Positions 1 to 8,330 of a stretch of DNA of 64,000 nucleotides are shown here, piece after piece. The notes below the pieces were generated by a model. The model was not told where the DNA came from, did no database searches, and saw nothing but the letters and a program-made list of their open reading frames with translations. The translations under genes and the position numbers were made by a program. The DNA is from MGBC163016 sp964631345. GTDB taxonomy: Bacteria; Actinomycetota; Coriobacteriia; Coriobacteriales; Eggerthellaceae. Position 1 is the first letter of the stretch, and the number at the start of each line of letters is the position of its first letter. Location of the stretch: NCBI GenBank assembly GCA_964631345.1, contig CAZVWE010000003.1, forward strand, positions 137,097 to 201,096, written 5' to 3'.

Positions 1-1827
1 TTCAGTAGTCTTTGGAGTGTCTACACGAACAGCACCTACAGCCACATCAATTGCACCCATAACATCATCTAGGGCTGCACCTGGAGCAACCATTGGATAG
101 ACGCTTTGTTCTTTAGAAATTGCTACATCTAAAAGATAGGGGCGCTTACTTAGAAGCATCTCTTCAATTGCGCCCTTAACATCTGAAGGATTCTCGATTC
201 TTTTTGCATCCCATCCATAGGCATCAGCTAGTTTTACAAAATCAGGCACAGGCTCAAGAATTGTTTGAGAATATCTGCCACCATAAAATAGTTTTTGCCA
301 TTGATGAACCATACCTAAGGCATTGTTGTCCATGATTAGGACTTTTACAGGCACATTGTTTATGCTTGCTGTAGCCATTTCTTGGGAATTCATCTGAAAG
401 GATCCGTCCCCCGCAACACAAACGACTTGCATATCCGGCTTTCCAATTGATGCGCCAATTGCTGCCGGAAAGCCAAATCCCATAGTTCCAAGACCACCAC
501 TTGAAAGAAATGTCCTTGGATATTCACGTTTAATAAACTGGTGAGCCCACATCTGATGTTGACCAACCTCGGTTACAACAATTGATTTTGCTGGATCTAA
601 TTGGTTTGAAAGTTCTTGCATTACAAGCTCAGGTACTATTTCTAAATCATCATCACCAACGTTTGAATGATAAATCGGATAGCGCTCTATCCAGTCTTTG
701 ATTTGTTTTATCCATTCATCATCAATAGGTTTTGCGCCATCATTTTCAAGTTGATTAACAAGCCCTGATAAAACGCCTTTCACATCCCCCACAATTGGAA
801 TTTGAGGCTCAAGAATTTTTCCAATCTCTGCAGGATCAATATCTATGTGTATAACCTGAGCGTGTGGGGCAAATTCCGATAGCTTTCCCGTAACGCGATC
901 TGAAAATCGAGCACCTGCTGCAATAATCAAATCACACTCAGTCATAGCAAGATTTGAATATTTCGCCCCATGCATTCCAACAGGGCCTAGACACATTGGG
1001 TGAGACGCAGGAAACGCTCCCTTGCCCATAAGCGTTGTTACAACGGGTATCTGCATCATTTCAGAAAGACGCATAAGCTCAGGTTCAGCCTCAGAAATAA
1101 TTACGCCACCACCCACATAAAGCAAGGGCTTTTTGGCCTGCTTGATAAGCTTGCATGCTGCGCGAATCTGTTTGGCATTCCCTTTATAAGTGGGTTTATA
1201 AGATGGAATATTTACATCGTCTGGATACTCGAAAATCATTTTTGTACCTGCTAGATCGCTTGGTATATCGATCAAGACAGGACCAGGTCTTCCAGTCATT
1301 GCAATATGAAATGCTTCACGAAAAGTTTTTGTAAGCTCATCAACCGACTGCAGTAAAAATGAGTGCTTAACAACCGGCATCGTGATACCAACGATATCTG
1401 ATTCTTGAAAAGAATCAGTTCCAATTACCGCACGTGGAACCTGCCCCGTAATAACAACAAGCGGAACCGAGTCCATATAAGCCGTTGCAATCCCGGTTAC
1501 GGTATTTGTAGCTCCAGGTCCGCTTGTTACAATCACAACACCTGGACGTCCGGTTGACCTTGCATATCCATCGGCCATATGCACGGCACCTTGTTCATGA
1601 CGCGCTAGTACATGATGAATCTGCGTAGAGTCATACAACGCATCATAAAGCTTGATCGCTTGTCCCCCAGGGTATCCAAATATTGTGTCTACCCCCTCTG
1701 CCTCAAGGGATGCAATTACAGCCTCAGCCCCAAGCATTTCCTTGCCCTGTTTTTCTGTTTTTGCTCCCTTTCCCCGAGGAGCACCAACATCTTTAGCGGA
1801 TCTTCTGATCTCTCTCATTTCAGCCAT
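1..1827 (-). CDS. ilvB: Acetolactate synthase large subunit (3' end cut by window edge)
   Basis: Condenses two pyruvates, or pyruvate and 2-oxobutyrate, in the first common step of valine/leucine/isoleucine synthesis, using thiamine diphosphate. The reading frame is open from ATG at 1827 to the window edge (609 codons, no stop), so only the last few residues are missing. Visible family features are FGYPGGQ near residue 50, the catalytic glutamate in RHEQGA, the block VTSGPGATN, and the thiamine-diphosphate motif GDGSFQMN. About 35 residues precede the usual family start. Its ATG shares one base with the ilvD stop (TAATG), which points to translational coupling. The regulatory subunit ilvN would be expected just beyond the left edge, which is inference. 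Confidence 0.96.
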   Translation of the reverse strand, partial: MAEMREIRRSAKDVGAPRGKGAKTEKQGKEMLGAEAVIASLEAEGVDTIFGYPGGQAIKLYDALYDSTQIHHVLARHEQGAVHMADGYARSTGRPGVVIVTSGPGATNTVTGIATAYMDSVPLVVITGQVPRAVIGTDSFQESDIVGITMPVVKHSFLLQSVDELTKTFREAFHIAMTGRPGPVLIDIPSDLAGTKMIFEYPDDVNIPSYKPTYKGNAKQIRAACKLIKQAKKPLLYVGGGVIISEAEPELMRLSEMMQIPVVTTLMGKGAFPASHPMCLGPVGMHGAKYSNLAMTECDLIIAAGARFSDRVTGKLSEFAPHAQVIHIDIDPAEIGKILEPQIPIVGDVKGVLSGLVNQLENDGAKPIDDEWIKQIKDWIERYPIYHSNVGDDDLEIVPELVMQELSNQLDPAKSIVVTEVGQHQMWAHQFIKREYPRTFLSSGGLGTMGFGFPAAIGASIGKPDMQVVCVAGDGSFQMNSQEMATASINNVPVKVLIMDNNALGMVHQWQKLFYGGRYSQTILEPVPDFVKLADAYGWDAKRIENPSDVKGAIEEMLLSKRPYLLDVAISKEQSVYPMVAPGAALDDVMGAIDVAVGAVRVDTPKTTE

Positions 1828-3491
1828 TACACATACGCTCCTTCATCTGCAGATGAGACCATCCGTGCATACTTTGCAAGAACACCAGACTCATACTTAG
1901 GTTTTGGTTCCTTCCAGTTCGCAAGTCTTTTTGCTAGCTCGTCATCATCAATATTTAATTGAAGGCTTCCACCTTCGATATCAACAGTGATTGAATCGCC
2001 ATCACGAATAACAGCAATTGGTCCTCCCGCTGCAGCCTCAGGGCTTACATGTCCAACCGCAGGACCTTTTGTAGCACCAGAAAATCTTCCATCAGTAATT
2101 AAAGCGACACTGTCAGAGAGCCCCATACCAACAATAGATGACGTAGGAGTTAACATTTCACGCATACCAGGACCTCCCTTTGGCCCTTCGTATCGGATAA
2201 CCACAACATCTCCCGGTTGGATACATCCCGAATTAATAGCATTACATGCTTCTTCTTCGCTTTCATACACCTTGGCAGGTCCTGTATGCTTTAACATCTT
2301 CGGATTCACTGCACTCTTTTTAACAATCGATCCATTGGGTGCAATATTTCCATGCAGTACCTTAAGTGCCCCAGCTTCAGAAAATGGGTTTTTATGGCTC
2401 CTGCAAACTTCACCATCTGATGGGTGAGTACAGTTTTTAATATAGTCATCCAAAGAGCCCATAATGGTTAGCGCGTCTCTATCCAAAAGACCTAACTCAT
2501 ATAGCTCATGCATAACAACCGGAACTCCGCCCACTTCATATAAATCGCTTAAAGGCCTAGGCCCTGATGGCTGCAACTTCACCAAATGTGGTGTTTTTGC
2601 ACTTACCACATCCCAATCATCCATAGTGATTGGACATCCCGCTGCACGCGCAATTGCGGTTAGGTGCAATACCGTATTTGTGGATCCACCAAATGCCATA
2701 TCGCATTCCATGGCGTTATGGACAGAAGCTTTATTTATGACATCTTTAATACAGATATCCTTTGAAACCAATTCCATAATTTTCATGCCAGCGTGTTTCG
2801 CAAGGCGAATACGCTCAGAATAAACAGCAGGGATAGTTCCATTTCCAGGAAGTGCAATTCCCAATGCTTCACAAAGACAGTTCATGGAATTTGCTGTAAA
2901 CAATCCAGAGCAACTTCCACAAGTGGGACATGCAGTGTCTTCGTAATAGCTCAGGTCATCTTCTGTCATATTGCCAGAAAGCACTGCGGCTGAACCATCA
3001 AAAAGAGTATTCAAGTCCGTTGTAGGGCCACATCCTCCGCGCTGTTTTCCAGCAAGCATAGAGCCTCCGGACACAAACACTGTTGGAATGTTTACCCTAA
3101 GAGCGCCAATAAGCATGCCGGGAACAATTTTGTCGCAATTTGGAATGCACACGAGGCCATCAAATGCGTGTCCCTGAACGGCACACTCTACTGAATCAGC
3201 TATTACCTCACGAGACACTAACGAATAGTGCATACCATCGTGATTCATAGCAATGCCATCACATACGCCTATTGTTGAGATTTCAAATGGAACACCACCG
3301 GCCATTCGAATGCCAGCTTTTACTGCTTCGGCTATTTTATCTAGATTTGTATGTCCAGGAATAATGTCATTTTTTGAATTGAGCACCGCGATAAATGGTT
3401 TATCCATCTCCTCGTCGGTGATCCCATCGGCCTTAAGAAGGCTTCGGTGAGGTGCACGTGCAACACCTTTAGTAATCTGATCGCTTCTCAT
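1827..3491 (-). CDS. ilvD: Dihydroxy-acid dehydratase
   Basis: Dehydrates 2,3-dihydroxy-acids to 2-keto acids in valine and isoleucine synthesis, using an Fe-S cluster. I place the start at the ATG at 3491 (MRSDQITKG, 554 aa, normal family length) because GAAGGAGAAAGG lies directly upstream. The open frame continues about 34 codons further, but those lie inside the leader RNA. Cluster-binding motifs are IPNCDKIVPGM and CPTCGSCSGLFTANSM. The active-site region GRFSGATKGPAVGH lies near the C terminus. It is the first gene of an ilvD-ilvB operon transcribed from a T-box leader. Confidence 0.97.
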   Translation of the reverse strand: MRSDQITKGVARAPHRSLLKADGITDEEMDKPFIAVLNSKNDIIPGHTNLDKIAEAVKAGIRMAGGVPFEISTIGVCDGIAMNHDGMHYSLVSREVIADSVECAVQGHAFDGLVCIPNCDKIVPGMLIGALRVNIPTVFVSGGSMLAGKQRGGCGPTTDLNTLFDGSAAVLSGNMTEDDLSYYEDTACPTCGSCSGLFTANSMNCLCEALGIALPGNGTIPAVYSERIRLAKHAGMKIMELVSKDICIKDVINKASVHNAMECDMAFGGSTNTVLHLTAIARAAGCPITMDDWDVVSAKTPHLVKLQPSGPRPLSDLYEVGGVPVVMHELYELGLLDRDALTIMGSLDDYIKNCTHPSDGEVCRSHKNPFSEAGALKVLHGNIAPNGSIVKKSAVNPKMLKHTGPAKVYESEEEACNAINSGCIQPGDVVVIRYEGPKGGPGMREMLTPTSSIVGMGLSDSVALITDGRFSGATKGPAVGHVSPEAAAGGPIAVIRDGDSITVDIEGGSLQLNIDDDELAKRLANWKEPKPKYESGVLAKYARMVSSADEGAYV

Positions 3492-3510
3492 TTGCCTTTC
3501 TCCTTCAAAT

Positions 3511-3540
3511 AAAAAAGCCCCGGCATAAGACCTGCCCAGG
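3511..3540 (-). terminator. Attenuator terminator in the ilvD leader
   Basis: On the minus strand CCTGGGCA and TGCCGGGG pair (7 of 8 positions, one G-G mismatch) around a 7-base loop. C then TTTTTT and the ilvD ribosome-binding site follow. This is the intrinsic terminator expected at the end of a transcriptional T-box leader. The T-box consensus ends about 50 bases before it. Confidence 0.7.
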
Positions 3541-3775
3541 ACATCGCATGAAGGCATATCGCAAAAGATAAGCGGTATGTATTGACATATCACGGTGTCA
3601 CCGGTTCGGCCTTACTTCATGTCATATGCAAGACGGTAAGCCTTTACATATGTCAAAGTTTCTGGTCGAACTGCTCGGAGGTGGCATTCGGGTCGTCCAA
3701 CTCTGGCTTTCAGCAACCGCCAGCTCTCTGTAAGAAGGATTCGCCCCTACTATCCTCGTCGACGCATTTCGATTA
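3511..3775 (-). promoter_or_regulatory. T-box riboswitch leader of ilvD-ilvB
   Basis: The roughly 320-base region upstream of ilvD reads as a T-box leader on the minus strand. The distal stem I block (3701-3730) contains CAGAGAGCTGG and the paired GAAAGCCAG. An AGUA specifier-loop element lies at 3748-3751. The opposite specifier-side segment GAATGCCACCTCCGAGC lies near 3675-3690. The T-box proper, CCGGTGACACCGTG, is at 3591-3604, and an attenuator hairpin follows. T-boxes sense uncharged tRNA and let transcription proceed when the cognate amino acid is short. By position the specifier would be GCC or a neighbouring triplet, which is not an obvious Ile/Leu/Val codon, so I do not assign the tRNA. 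The acceptor bulge reads UGAC instead of the usual UGGN. Confidence 0.85.
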
Positions 3776-3807
3776 TTAACTTATTTGCTGAGTATAACGC
3801 TTATCCA

Positions 3808-3829
3808 AAAGAATGTAGTCACATTCTTT
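3808..3829 (-). terminator. AT-rich hairpin terminator at the punA stop
   Basis: On the minus strand AAAGAATGT and ACATTCTTT form a perfect 9-bp stem with a GACT loop, followed by TTGG. The punA TGA stop straddles the top of the stem and the loop. The hairpin separates punA from the ilv leader downstream. It is AT-rich, so the strength is uncertain. Confidence 0.55.
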
Positions 3830-4664
3830 CAACAATCGTTTCTATAAGCCTGCAAAAATCCCCTTCTCTGGATTTTGCGACCTCAAGTACTTCCATACCC
3901 CCTGGATTTCCCCCTTCAACACCACAGGCCATATTGGTTATAAGCGAAATTCCAAGAACGTTCATTCCTGCATGTCTAGCCGCAATCACCTCTTCAACCA
4001 CAGACATTGCGACAGTGTCTGCACCCCACATACCAAAAGCTCGTATTTCAGCAGGAGTCTCTAAACTAGGACCTGTAAGCCCTAAATAAACTCCTTGTTG
4101 CATAGGCATTTTAAGTTCGAGTGCAACATCTTTTGCAAGACGCCTAAGACATGGATCATAAGCATCTAGCATTCCTTGGAATCTAGAAGCCATATGATCA
4201 GGTTCAATACCTGCTAAAGGATTTCTTCCGGTGAAATTAATATGGTCTGCTATTACGCAAAAATCTCCTACTGAAAAATTGCGATTTATAGCACCTACCG
4301 CATTTGTAACAATCAAAGATTTCACACCAAGTTTTCCCATAACCCAAACAGGAAGCACTATTTCTTGAGATGCATATCCCTCATAGCCGTGAAGGCGACC
4401 CTGCATGCATATTACTTCTTTACCTGACATGGTACCTACAACAAAACGCCCCGCATGTGATATTGCAGTTGATGTTTTCATATGTGGAATTTGAGCAAAA
4501 TCAATGACTTTCGCATTGTCTATTTTGTCGGCTAAAGAACCTAGCCCTGACCCAAGAATGATCCCTATTTCAGGTGCTTTCCCTTCTATAGCTTTTCGCA
4601 ATGCAGAAGTTGCCTCATTTATCATCTGAGTTAGGCTCTCACCGTTTTCGCCCTTAATATCCAT
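3819..4664 (-). CDS. punA: Purine nucleoside phosphorylase (trimeric type)
   Basis: Phosphorolyses inosine and guanosine to free base and ribose-1-phosphate in purine salvage. The 281-aa protein matches the trimeric family in length. Motifs are IILGSGLGSL near residue 34, SHAGRFVVG, MQGRLHGYEGY, VTNAVGAIN, and the base-binding segment ISLITNMACG near the C terminus with its Asn. The ATG at 4664 has AGGGG upstream. The gene lies 27 bases after prmC, so it is probably the last gene of prfA-prmC-punA. A terminator overlaps its stop codon. Confidence 0.93.
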   Translation of the reverse strand: MDIKGENGESLTQMINEATSALRKAIEGKAPEIGIILGSGLGSLADKIDNAKVIDFAQIPHMKTSTAISHAGRFVVGTMSGKEVICMQGRLHGYEGYASQEIVLPVWVMGKLGVKSLIVTNAVGAINRNFSVGDFCVIADHINFTGRNPLAGIEPDHMASRFQGMLDAYDPCLRRLAKDVALELKMPMQQGVYLGLTGPSLETPAEIRAFGMWGADTVAMSVVEEVIAARHAGMNVLGISLITNMACGVEGGNPGGMEVLEVAKSREGDFCRLIETIVERM

Positions 4665-4691
4665 ATTTAACCCCTGATCATTAATACAGAA

Positions 4692-5567
4692 TTACGCACG
4701 CCAAATAGCACTTAAAACTCTTGGTTTATCGGCTAGATCTTTCTCTATTTTAATTTCTGAAAACCCATTAGCCTCTGCAATTCCCGCTGCCAAATCTAGC
4801 GAATCTTCGAAAAGCTCTACAGCTAGCATGCCGCCAGGCTTCAAAGCTTTCTTTGAAAATTCAATCAGTCGTCTAAATATATCAAGTCCATCATCTCCCC
4901 CAAAAAGAGCAAGCGATGGTTCATAATCTTCAACTTCTTTTGGCATTGTATTGGCGATATAAGTTGGTATATACGGAGGATTTGAAATAACAACATCAAA
5001 AGTCCCCATAAAGGATGTATCTATTCCATCTCCTAGATCGCATTCAATCACATCTACAAAATCATCGAGTTTTAACAATCCAACATTTTCCCTTGCAAGC
5101 TCACATGCACAAGGAGATATATCAGTCGCAATCACTTTGCATCCCTTGCGCTCAGTTGCAATTGAACACGCTATACAACCAGAGCCCGTGCATATATCCG
5201 CAACAAGAATGTCCTCTACATCCTTTGGAATATTTGCAAGCGCCACACTCACTAAAACCTCAGTTTCTGGTCGCGGTATCAATACGCCTTTTTTAACTTT
5301 AAGCGTAAGATATCTAAAAGATGCACTTTGAGTAATGTATTGCAGCGGCTCTCCTGCGCTTCGCCTTTTAACTCCGTCACGCAAAACATCTCGCTCAGCA
5401 TTAGAAAGCGGACGATCCATATCCATATATAAGGCTGTTCTGGAAAGGCCTGTTGAATAACTTAAAAGCCATTCAGCAGAAAGGCGCGGATTTGCATCCT
5501 CGTGGCGCTCTAAATATCCCCGAATCCAATCAAGTGCATCGCGGACTGTCCAAATATCTTTAGACAT
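4692..5567 (-). CDS. prmC: Release factor glutamine methyltransferase PrmC
   Basis: SAM-dependent enzyme that N5-methylates the glutamine of the GGQ motif in peptide chain release factors. The 291-aa protein has the helical N-terminal substrate domain (about residues 1-85), then a Rossmann methyltransferase domain with the SAM loop ADICTGSGCIA (123-133) and the catalytic NPPY (196-199). AAGGTGG precedes the ATG. It follows prfA, which encodes its substrate, with a gap of 38 bases. Confidence 0.96.
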   Translation of the reverse strand: MSKDIWTVRDALDWIRGYLERHEDANPRLSAEWLLSYSTGLSRTALYMDMDRPLSNAERDVLRDGVKRRSAGEPLQYITQSASFRYLTLKVKKGVLIPRPETEVLVSVALANIPKDVEDILVADICTGSGCIACSIATERKGCKVIATDISPCACELARENVGLLKLDDFVDVIECDLGDGIDTSFMGTFDVVISNPPYIPTYIANTMPKEVEDYEPSLALFGGDDGLDIFRRLIEFSKKALKPGGMLAVELFEDSLDLAAGIAEANGFSEIKIEKDLADKPRVLSAIWRA

Positions 5568-5605
5568 CCAACCACCTTATACTTGACTGCGGTTTAACCC
5601 ACACA

Positions 5606-6679
5606 CTAAACAGCTGCCTCTAATTTACGTGCTCTATCAGCAGCCTGAAGTGCATTGATAACATCTATCAGCTTATCCCCTAATAAAACATCAGAATAAC
5701 TTGAGTTAAATCCAATGCGATGATCCGTCACGCGATCCTGAGGACCGTTATACGTACGAATTTTTTCTGCGCGATCGCCCGTTCCAATCTGAGCAAGCCT
5801 TTCTGCACCCTCAGCTTCAAGTTGTTCAGCTAACATCTTTTCATATAGCCTTGCTCTAAGAACACTCATCGCAGCAATCTTATTTTGTAGCTGAGACTTC
5901 TGATCTTGTGATTGGACAACCAATCCAGTTGGAAGATGCGTAATACGCACTGCAGAATCTGTAGTATTCACACATTGACCACCTGGGCCTCCAGCTCTAA
6001 AAACATCAATGCGCAGATCGTTTTCGTTGATTTCCACTTCAACTTCATCTGCTTCAGGAAGTACAGCAACCGTTGCCGTTGAGGTATGAATTCTTCCCTG
6101 CGATTCAGTTTTAGGCACTCTTTGTACTCTATGTACGCCGCTTTCAAACTTCATCAATGAATAAACGTGATCACCTTTGACCTTAAACTGGATCTCTTTA
6201 TATCCACCAGATTCAGATGGAGACACATCCAAAGTTTCTGTCTTCCAGCCGGCAGATGATGCAAATCGCTCATACATTTTGTATAGATCCCCTGCAAATA
6301 TTGCAGCCTCATCACCACCTGCGGCAGCTCTGATCTCAACGATAATATCTTTCTCATCAGCCGGATCAGCGGGAATCAACATAAACTTGATTTCTTCTTC
6401 AAGAGCCGGAAGCTTGTCTTCAATCTCTGAAATCTCAGATTGTGCAAATTCTTTAAGTTCAGGATCAGATAGCATTTCCTTAGCTGCATCTAAATCATTA
6501 ATCGCATCAACGTACTCCTGTGCTTTTTTCGCAAGTGCACCTTGGTTTGCATATTCTTTAGCCAGCCTGTTATATTCCTTCTGATCTGCAAGCACATCTG
6601 GATCACCCATTTTCTTCTGTAATTCAGAATATGCCGACAAAAAATCAGTAAGTTTATCTTTCATGTTCACGTCTTGCAT
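5606..6679 (-). CDS. prfA: Peptide chain release factor 1
   Basis: Recognises UAA and UAG in the ribosomal A site and triggers peptide release. The 357-aa length is normal. It has an N-terminal coiled-coil domain and the GGQ loop in RAGGPGGQCVNTTDSAV near residue 230. I keep the first ATG at 6679 (MQDVNMKD), because GGAGTG lies at good distance upstream. It probably leads an operon with prmC and punA; the 120 bases to trxB show no clear signal. Confidence 0.97.
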   Translation of the reverse strand: MQDVNMKDKLTDFLSAYSELQKKMGDPDVLADQKEYNRLAKEYANQGALAKKAQEYVDAINDLDAAKEMLSDPELKEFAQSEISEIEDKLPALEEEIKFMLIPADPADEKDIIVEIRAAAGGDEAAIFAGDLYKMYERFASSAGWKTETLDVSPSESGGYKEIQFKVKGDHVYSLMKFESGVHRVQRVPKTESQGRIHTSTATVAVLPEADEVEVEINENDLRIDVFRAGGPGGQCVNTTDSAVRITHLPTGLVVQSQDQKSQLQNKIAAMSVLRARLYEKMLAEQLEAEGAERLAQIGTGDRAEKIRTYNGPQDRVTDHRIGFNSSYSDVLLGDKLIDVINALQAADRARKLEAAV

Positions 6680-6799
6680 TCAACACTCCATATTGAATTA
6701 GTCAGCGGACTTACATGACATCCATAGTCATGATCTATAAGCTAAGTTTTACAACGCTTAAGTTTATCAAATGCTTTCCGAGGATTATTGAATATAAAG

Positions 6800-7750
6800 C
6801 TAGCTGATTCTATTTAAGTACTCAGATGCACTTTCTGCTGCATTTGCCCCATCCGCAACAGCTGTAGTTACCTGACGCAGAACCTTGGTTCTAACATCTC
6901 CTGCGGCAAATACCCCATCAATTGAAGTTTTACCCATCTCGTTTGCATCTATACGACCCGTTTGATCTAAAGCTATTTTTCCATCCAAAAATTCCACATT
7001 AGGAACGATCCCTATTGCAACAAAAACAGCTGCACACGATAGAGTGCTCATTTCTTGGGTGTTCTTGTTCTTAATAACAACACCTTTAACAGCACCATCT
7101 TCTTCAAGGAATTCCTCTACTGTTGTATTCCAGATAATTTCCAAGTTGTCTAAACCCTGAAGGCGTTTATTGTAAATCGCAGTCGCACGTAAGACATCAC
7201 GACGTACAATCATGTATACATGCTCACAAATCTGGGACAGATATATTGCATCAGCAGCGGCTGTGTCCCCACCACCAACCACACAAACTGTACGACCTCT
7301 AAAGAAATTTCCATCGCATGTCGCGCAATAAGAAATGCCTGAACCTGTCAGTTTATCTTCGTTAGAAAGCCCTAATTTTGCTGGTCGTGACCCACTTGCA
7401 ACAATCACGCTTTTAGCCAGAATTTCAGCACCCGATACAAGTGTCAACCTTTTTGGGAAACCGTCTAAATCAACCCCTATAACCTCATCATAGACTGTCT
7501 TTGCACCAAAGCTTTCAGCTTGTGAATGCATTATTTGGGACAAATCATATCCACTGGTGTTTTCTATATAACCTGGATAGTTTTCAAGGTGTTCTGTTTG
7601 CGCCAATTGTCCACCAGGGCTAATAGATTCAATCATTGCACAGTCAAGGCCAGCACGAGCACAATACATACCGGCGGTAAGTCCCGCAGGACCTGCTCCA
7701 ACTATAGCAACGTCTAAAGCGTCGATATTATTGTTTTTATCATTTCCCAT
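6800..7750 (-). CDS. trxB: Thioredoxin reductase
   Basis: NADPH-dependent flavoenzyme that reduces thioredoxin. The 316-aa protein has the FAD-binding GAGPAG at residues 18-23, the redox pair Cys142/Cys145 in CATCDG, the NADPH-binding GGGDTAAADA following, and the C-terminal FAD motif GVFAAGDVR. It lies downstream of trxA on the same strand. A long palindrome separates the two, so they may be co-transcribed only in part. Confidence 0.97.
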   Translation of the reverse strand: MGNDKNNNIDALDVAIVGAGPAGLTAGMYCARAGLDCAMIESISPGGQLAQTEHLENYPGYIENTSGYDLSQIMHSQAESFGAKTVYDEVIGVDLDGFPKRLTLVSGAEILAKSVIVASGSRPAKLGLSNEDKLTGSGISYCATCDGNFFRGRTVCVVGGGDTAAADAIYLSQICEHVYMIVRRDVLRATAIYNKRLQGLDNLEIIWNTTVEEFLEEDGAVKGVVIKNKNTQEMSTLSCAAVFVAIGIVPNVEFLDGKIALDQTGRIDANEMGKTSIDGVFAAGDVRTKVLRQVTTAVADGANAAESASEYLNRIS

Positions 7751-7798
7751 AATTTGCCCTCAGTATCTCACAGAATCAAAAATCCTATAGATCCTATA

Positions 7799-7838
7799 GA
7801 TATGGATGCGACCCCTTTAAAGGGGTCGCATCCATATC
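7799..7838. repeat. 40-bp perfect palindrome between trxA and trxB
   Basis: The bases 7799-7838 form a fully self-complementary 40-bp palindrome with arms GATATGGATGCGACCCC and a TTTAAA centre. It can form a 17-bp GC-rich hairpin in RNA of either strand. On the minus strand a TTTTT run comes only about 18 bases after the stem, with a 9-base direct repeat (ATCCTATAG twice, 7782-7799) in between. It may be the trxA terminator, an RNA processing site or a dyad-binding site; the sequence does not decide. Confidence 0.7.
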
Positions 7839-7851
7839 AGTATAAAGCGAA

Positions 7852-8160
7852 CTAGGAAAGCATATTTATAAGGCTTTGCTTTGGTTGAAGTCCAACTGTT
7901 TTGTTTTTAATTGATCCATTATCAAATACTACAAGTGTTGGAACCCCGGTCACCTTATATTGAGCGGCAATATCAGGGCTTTGATCAATATCTACTTTGT
8001 AGATATTTACCTTGTCACCCATTTCAGCTGCAATCTCATCCAACACAGGAGCTTGTCTTTTGCATGGTCCACACCATGTAGCAAAAAAATCAACTAAAGT
8101 TGGCTTATCTGCCTCTAAAACTTTTGCCTGAAAATCCTTTGATGATATAACTTCGCTCAT
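7852..8160 (-). CDS. trxA: Thioredoxin
   Basis: Small dithiol oxidoreductase that keeps cytoplasmic proteins reduced. The product is 102 aa with the active site WCGPCK preceded by FFATW. The cis-Pro is seen in GVPTL. I choose the ATG at 8160 (MSEVISSKDF) because GGAGG stands 8 bases before it; an ATG five codons earlier overlaps that ribosome-binding site. TrxB, which reduces it, is the next gene downstream. Confidence 0.96.
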   Translation of the reverse strand: MSEVISSKDFQAKVLEADKPTLVDFFATWCGPCKRQAPVLDEIAAEMGDKVNIYKVDIDQSPDIAAQYKVTGVPTLVVFDNGSIKNKTVGLQPKQSLINMLS

Positions 8161-8330
8161 TTTTACTACCTCCATGAAGTGTTTAAAGTACTTTCCATGC
8201 TTATATAAAACATAATGATACTTATATCTCGGTAATCTTTAAGCAATAACCAACATGTTTCCGAATCGCAAGATATGATCCAAACTTAAACGCTAAGCTT
8301 TACATAGTCCATAATTTGCCAATATTGGAG

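Noticed and set aside
3492..3593. N-terminal extension of ilvD in the open frame up to 3593
   Set aside because: It runs through the T-box and attenuator, has no ribosome-binding site, and the family start with a good site is at 3491.
3492..3807. Leader-peptide attenuator for the ilv operon
   Set aside because: No short frame rich in Ile/Leu/Val codons is seen, and the T-box and stem I elements explain the region.
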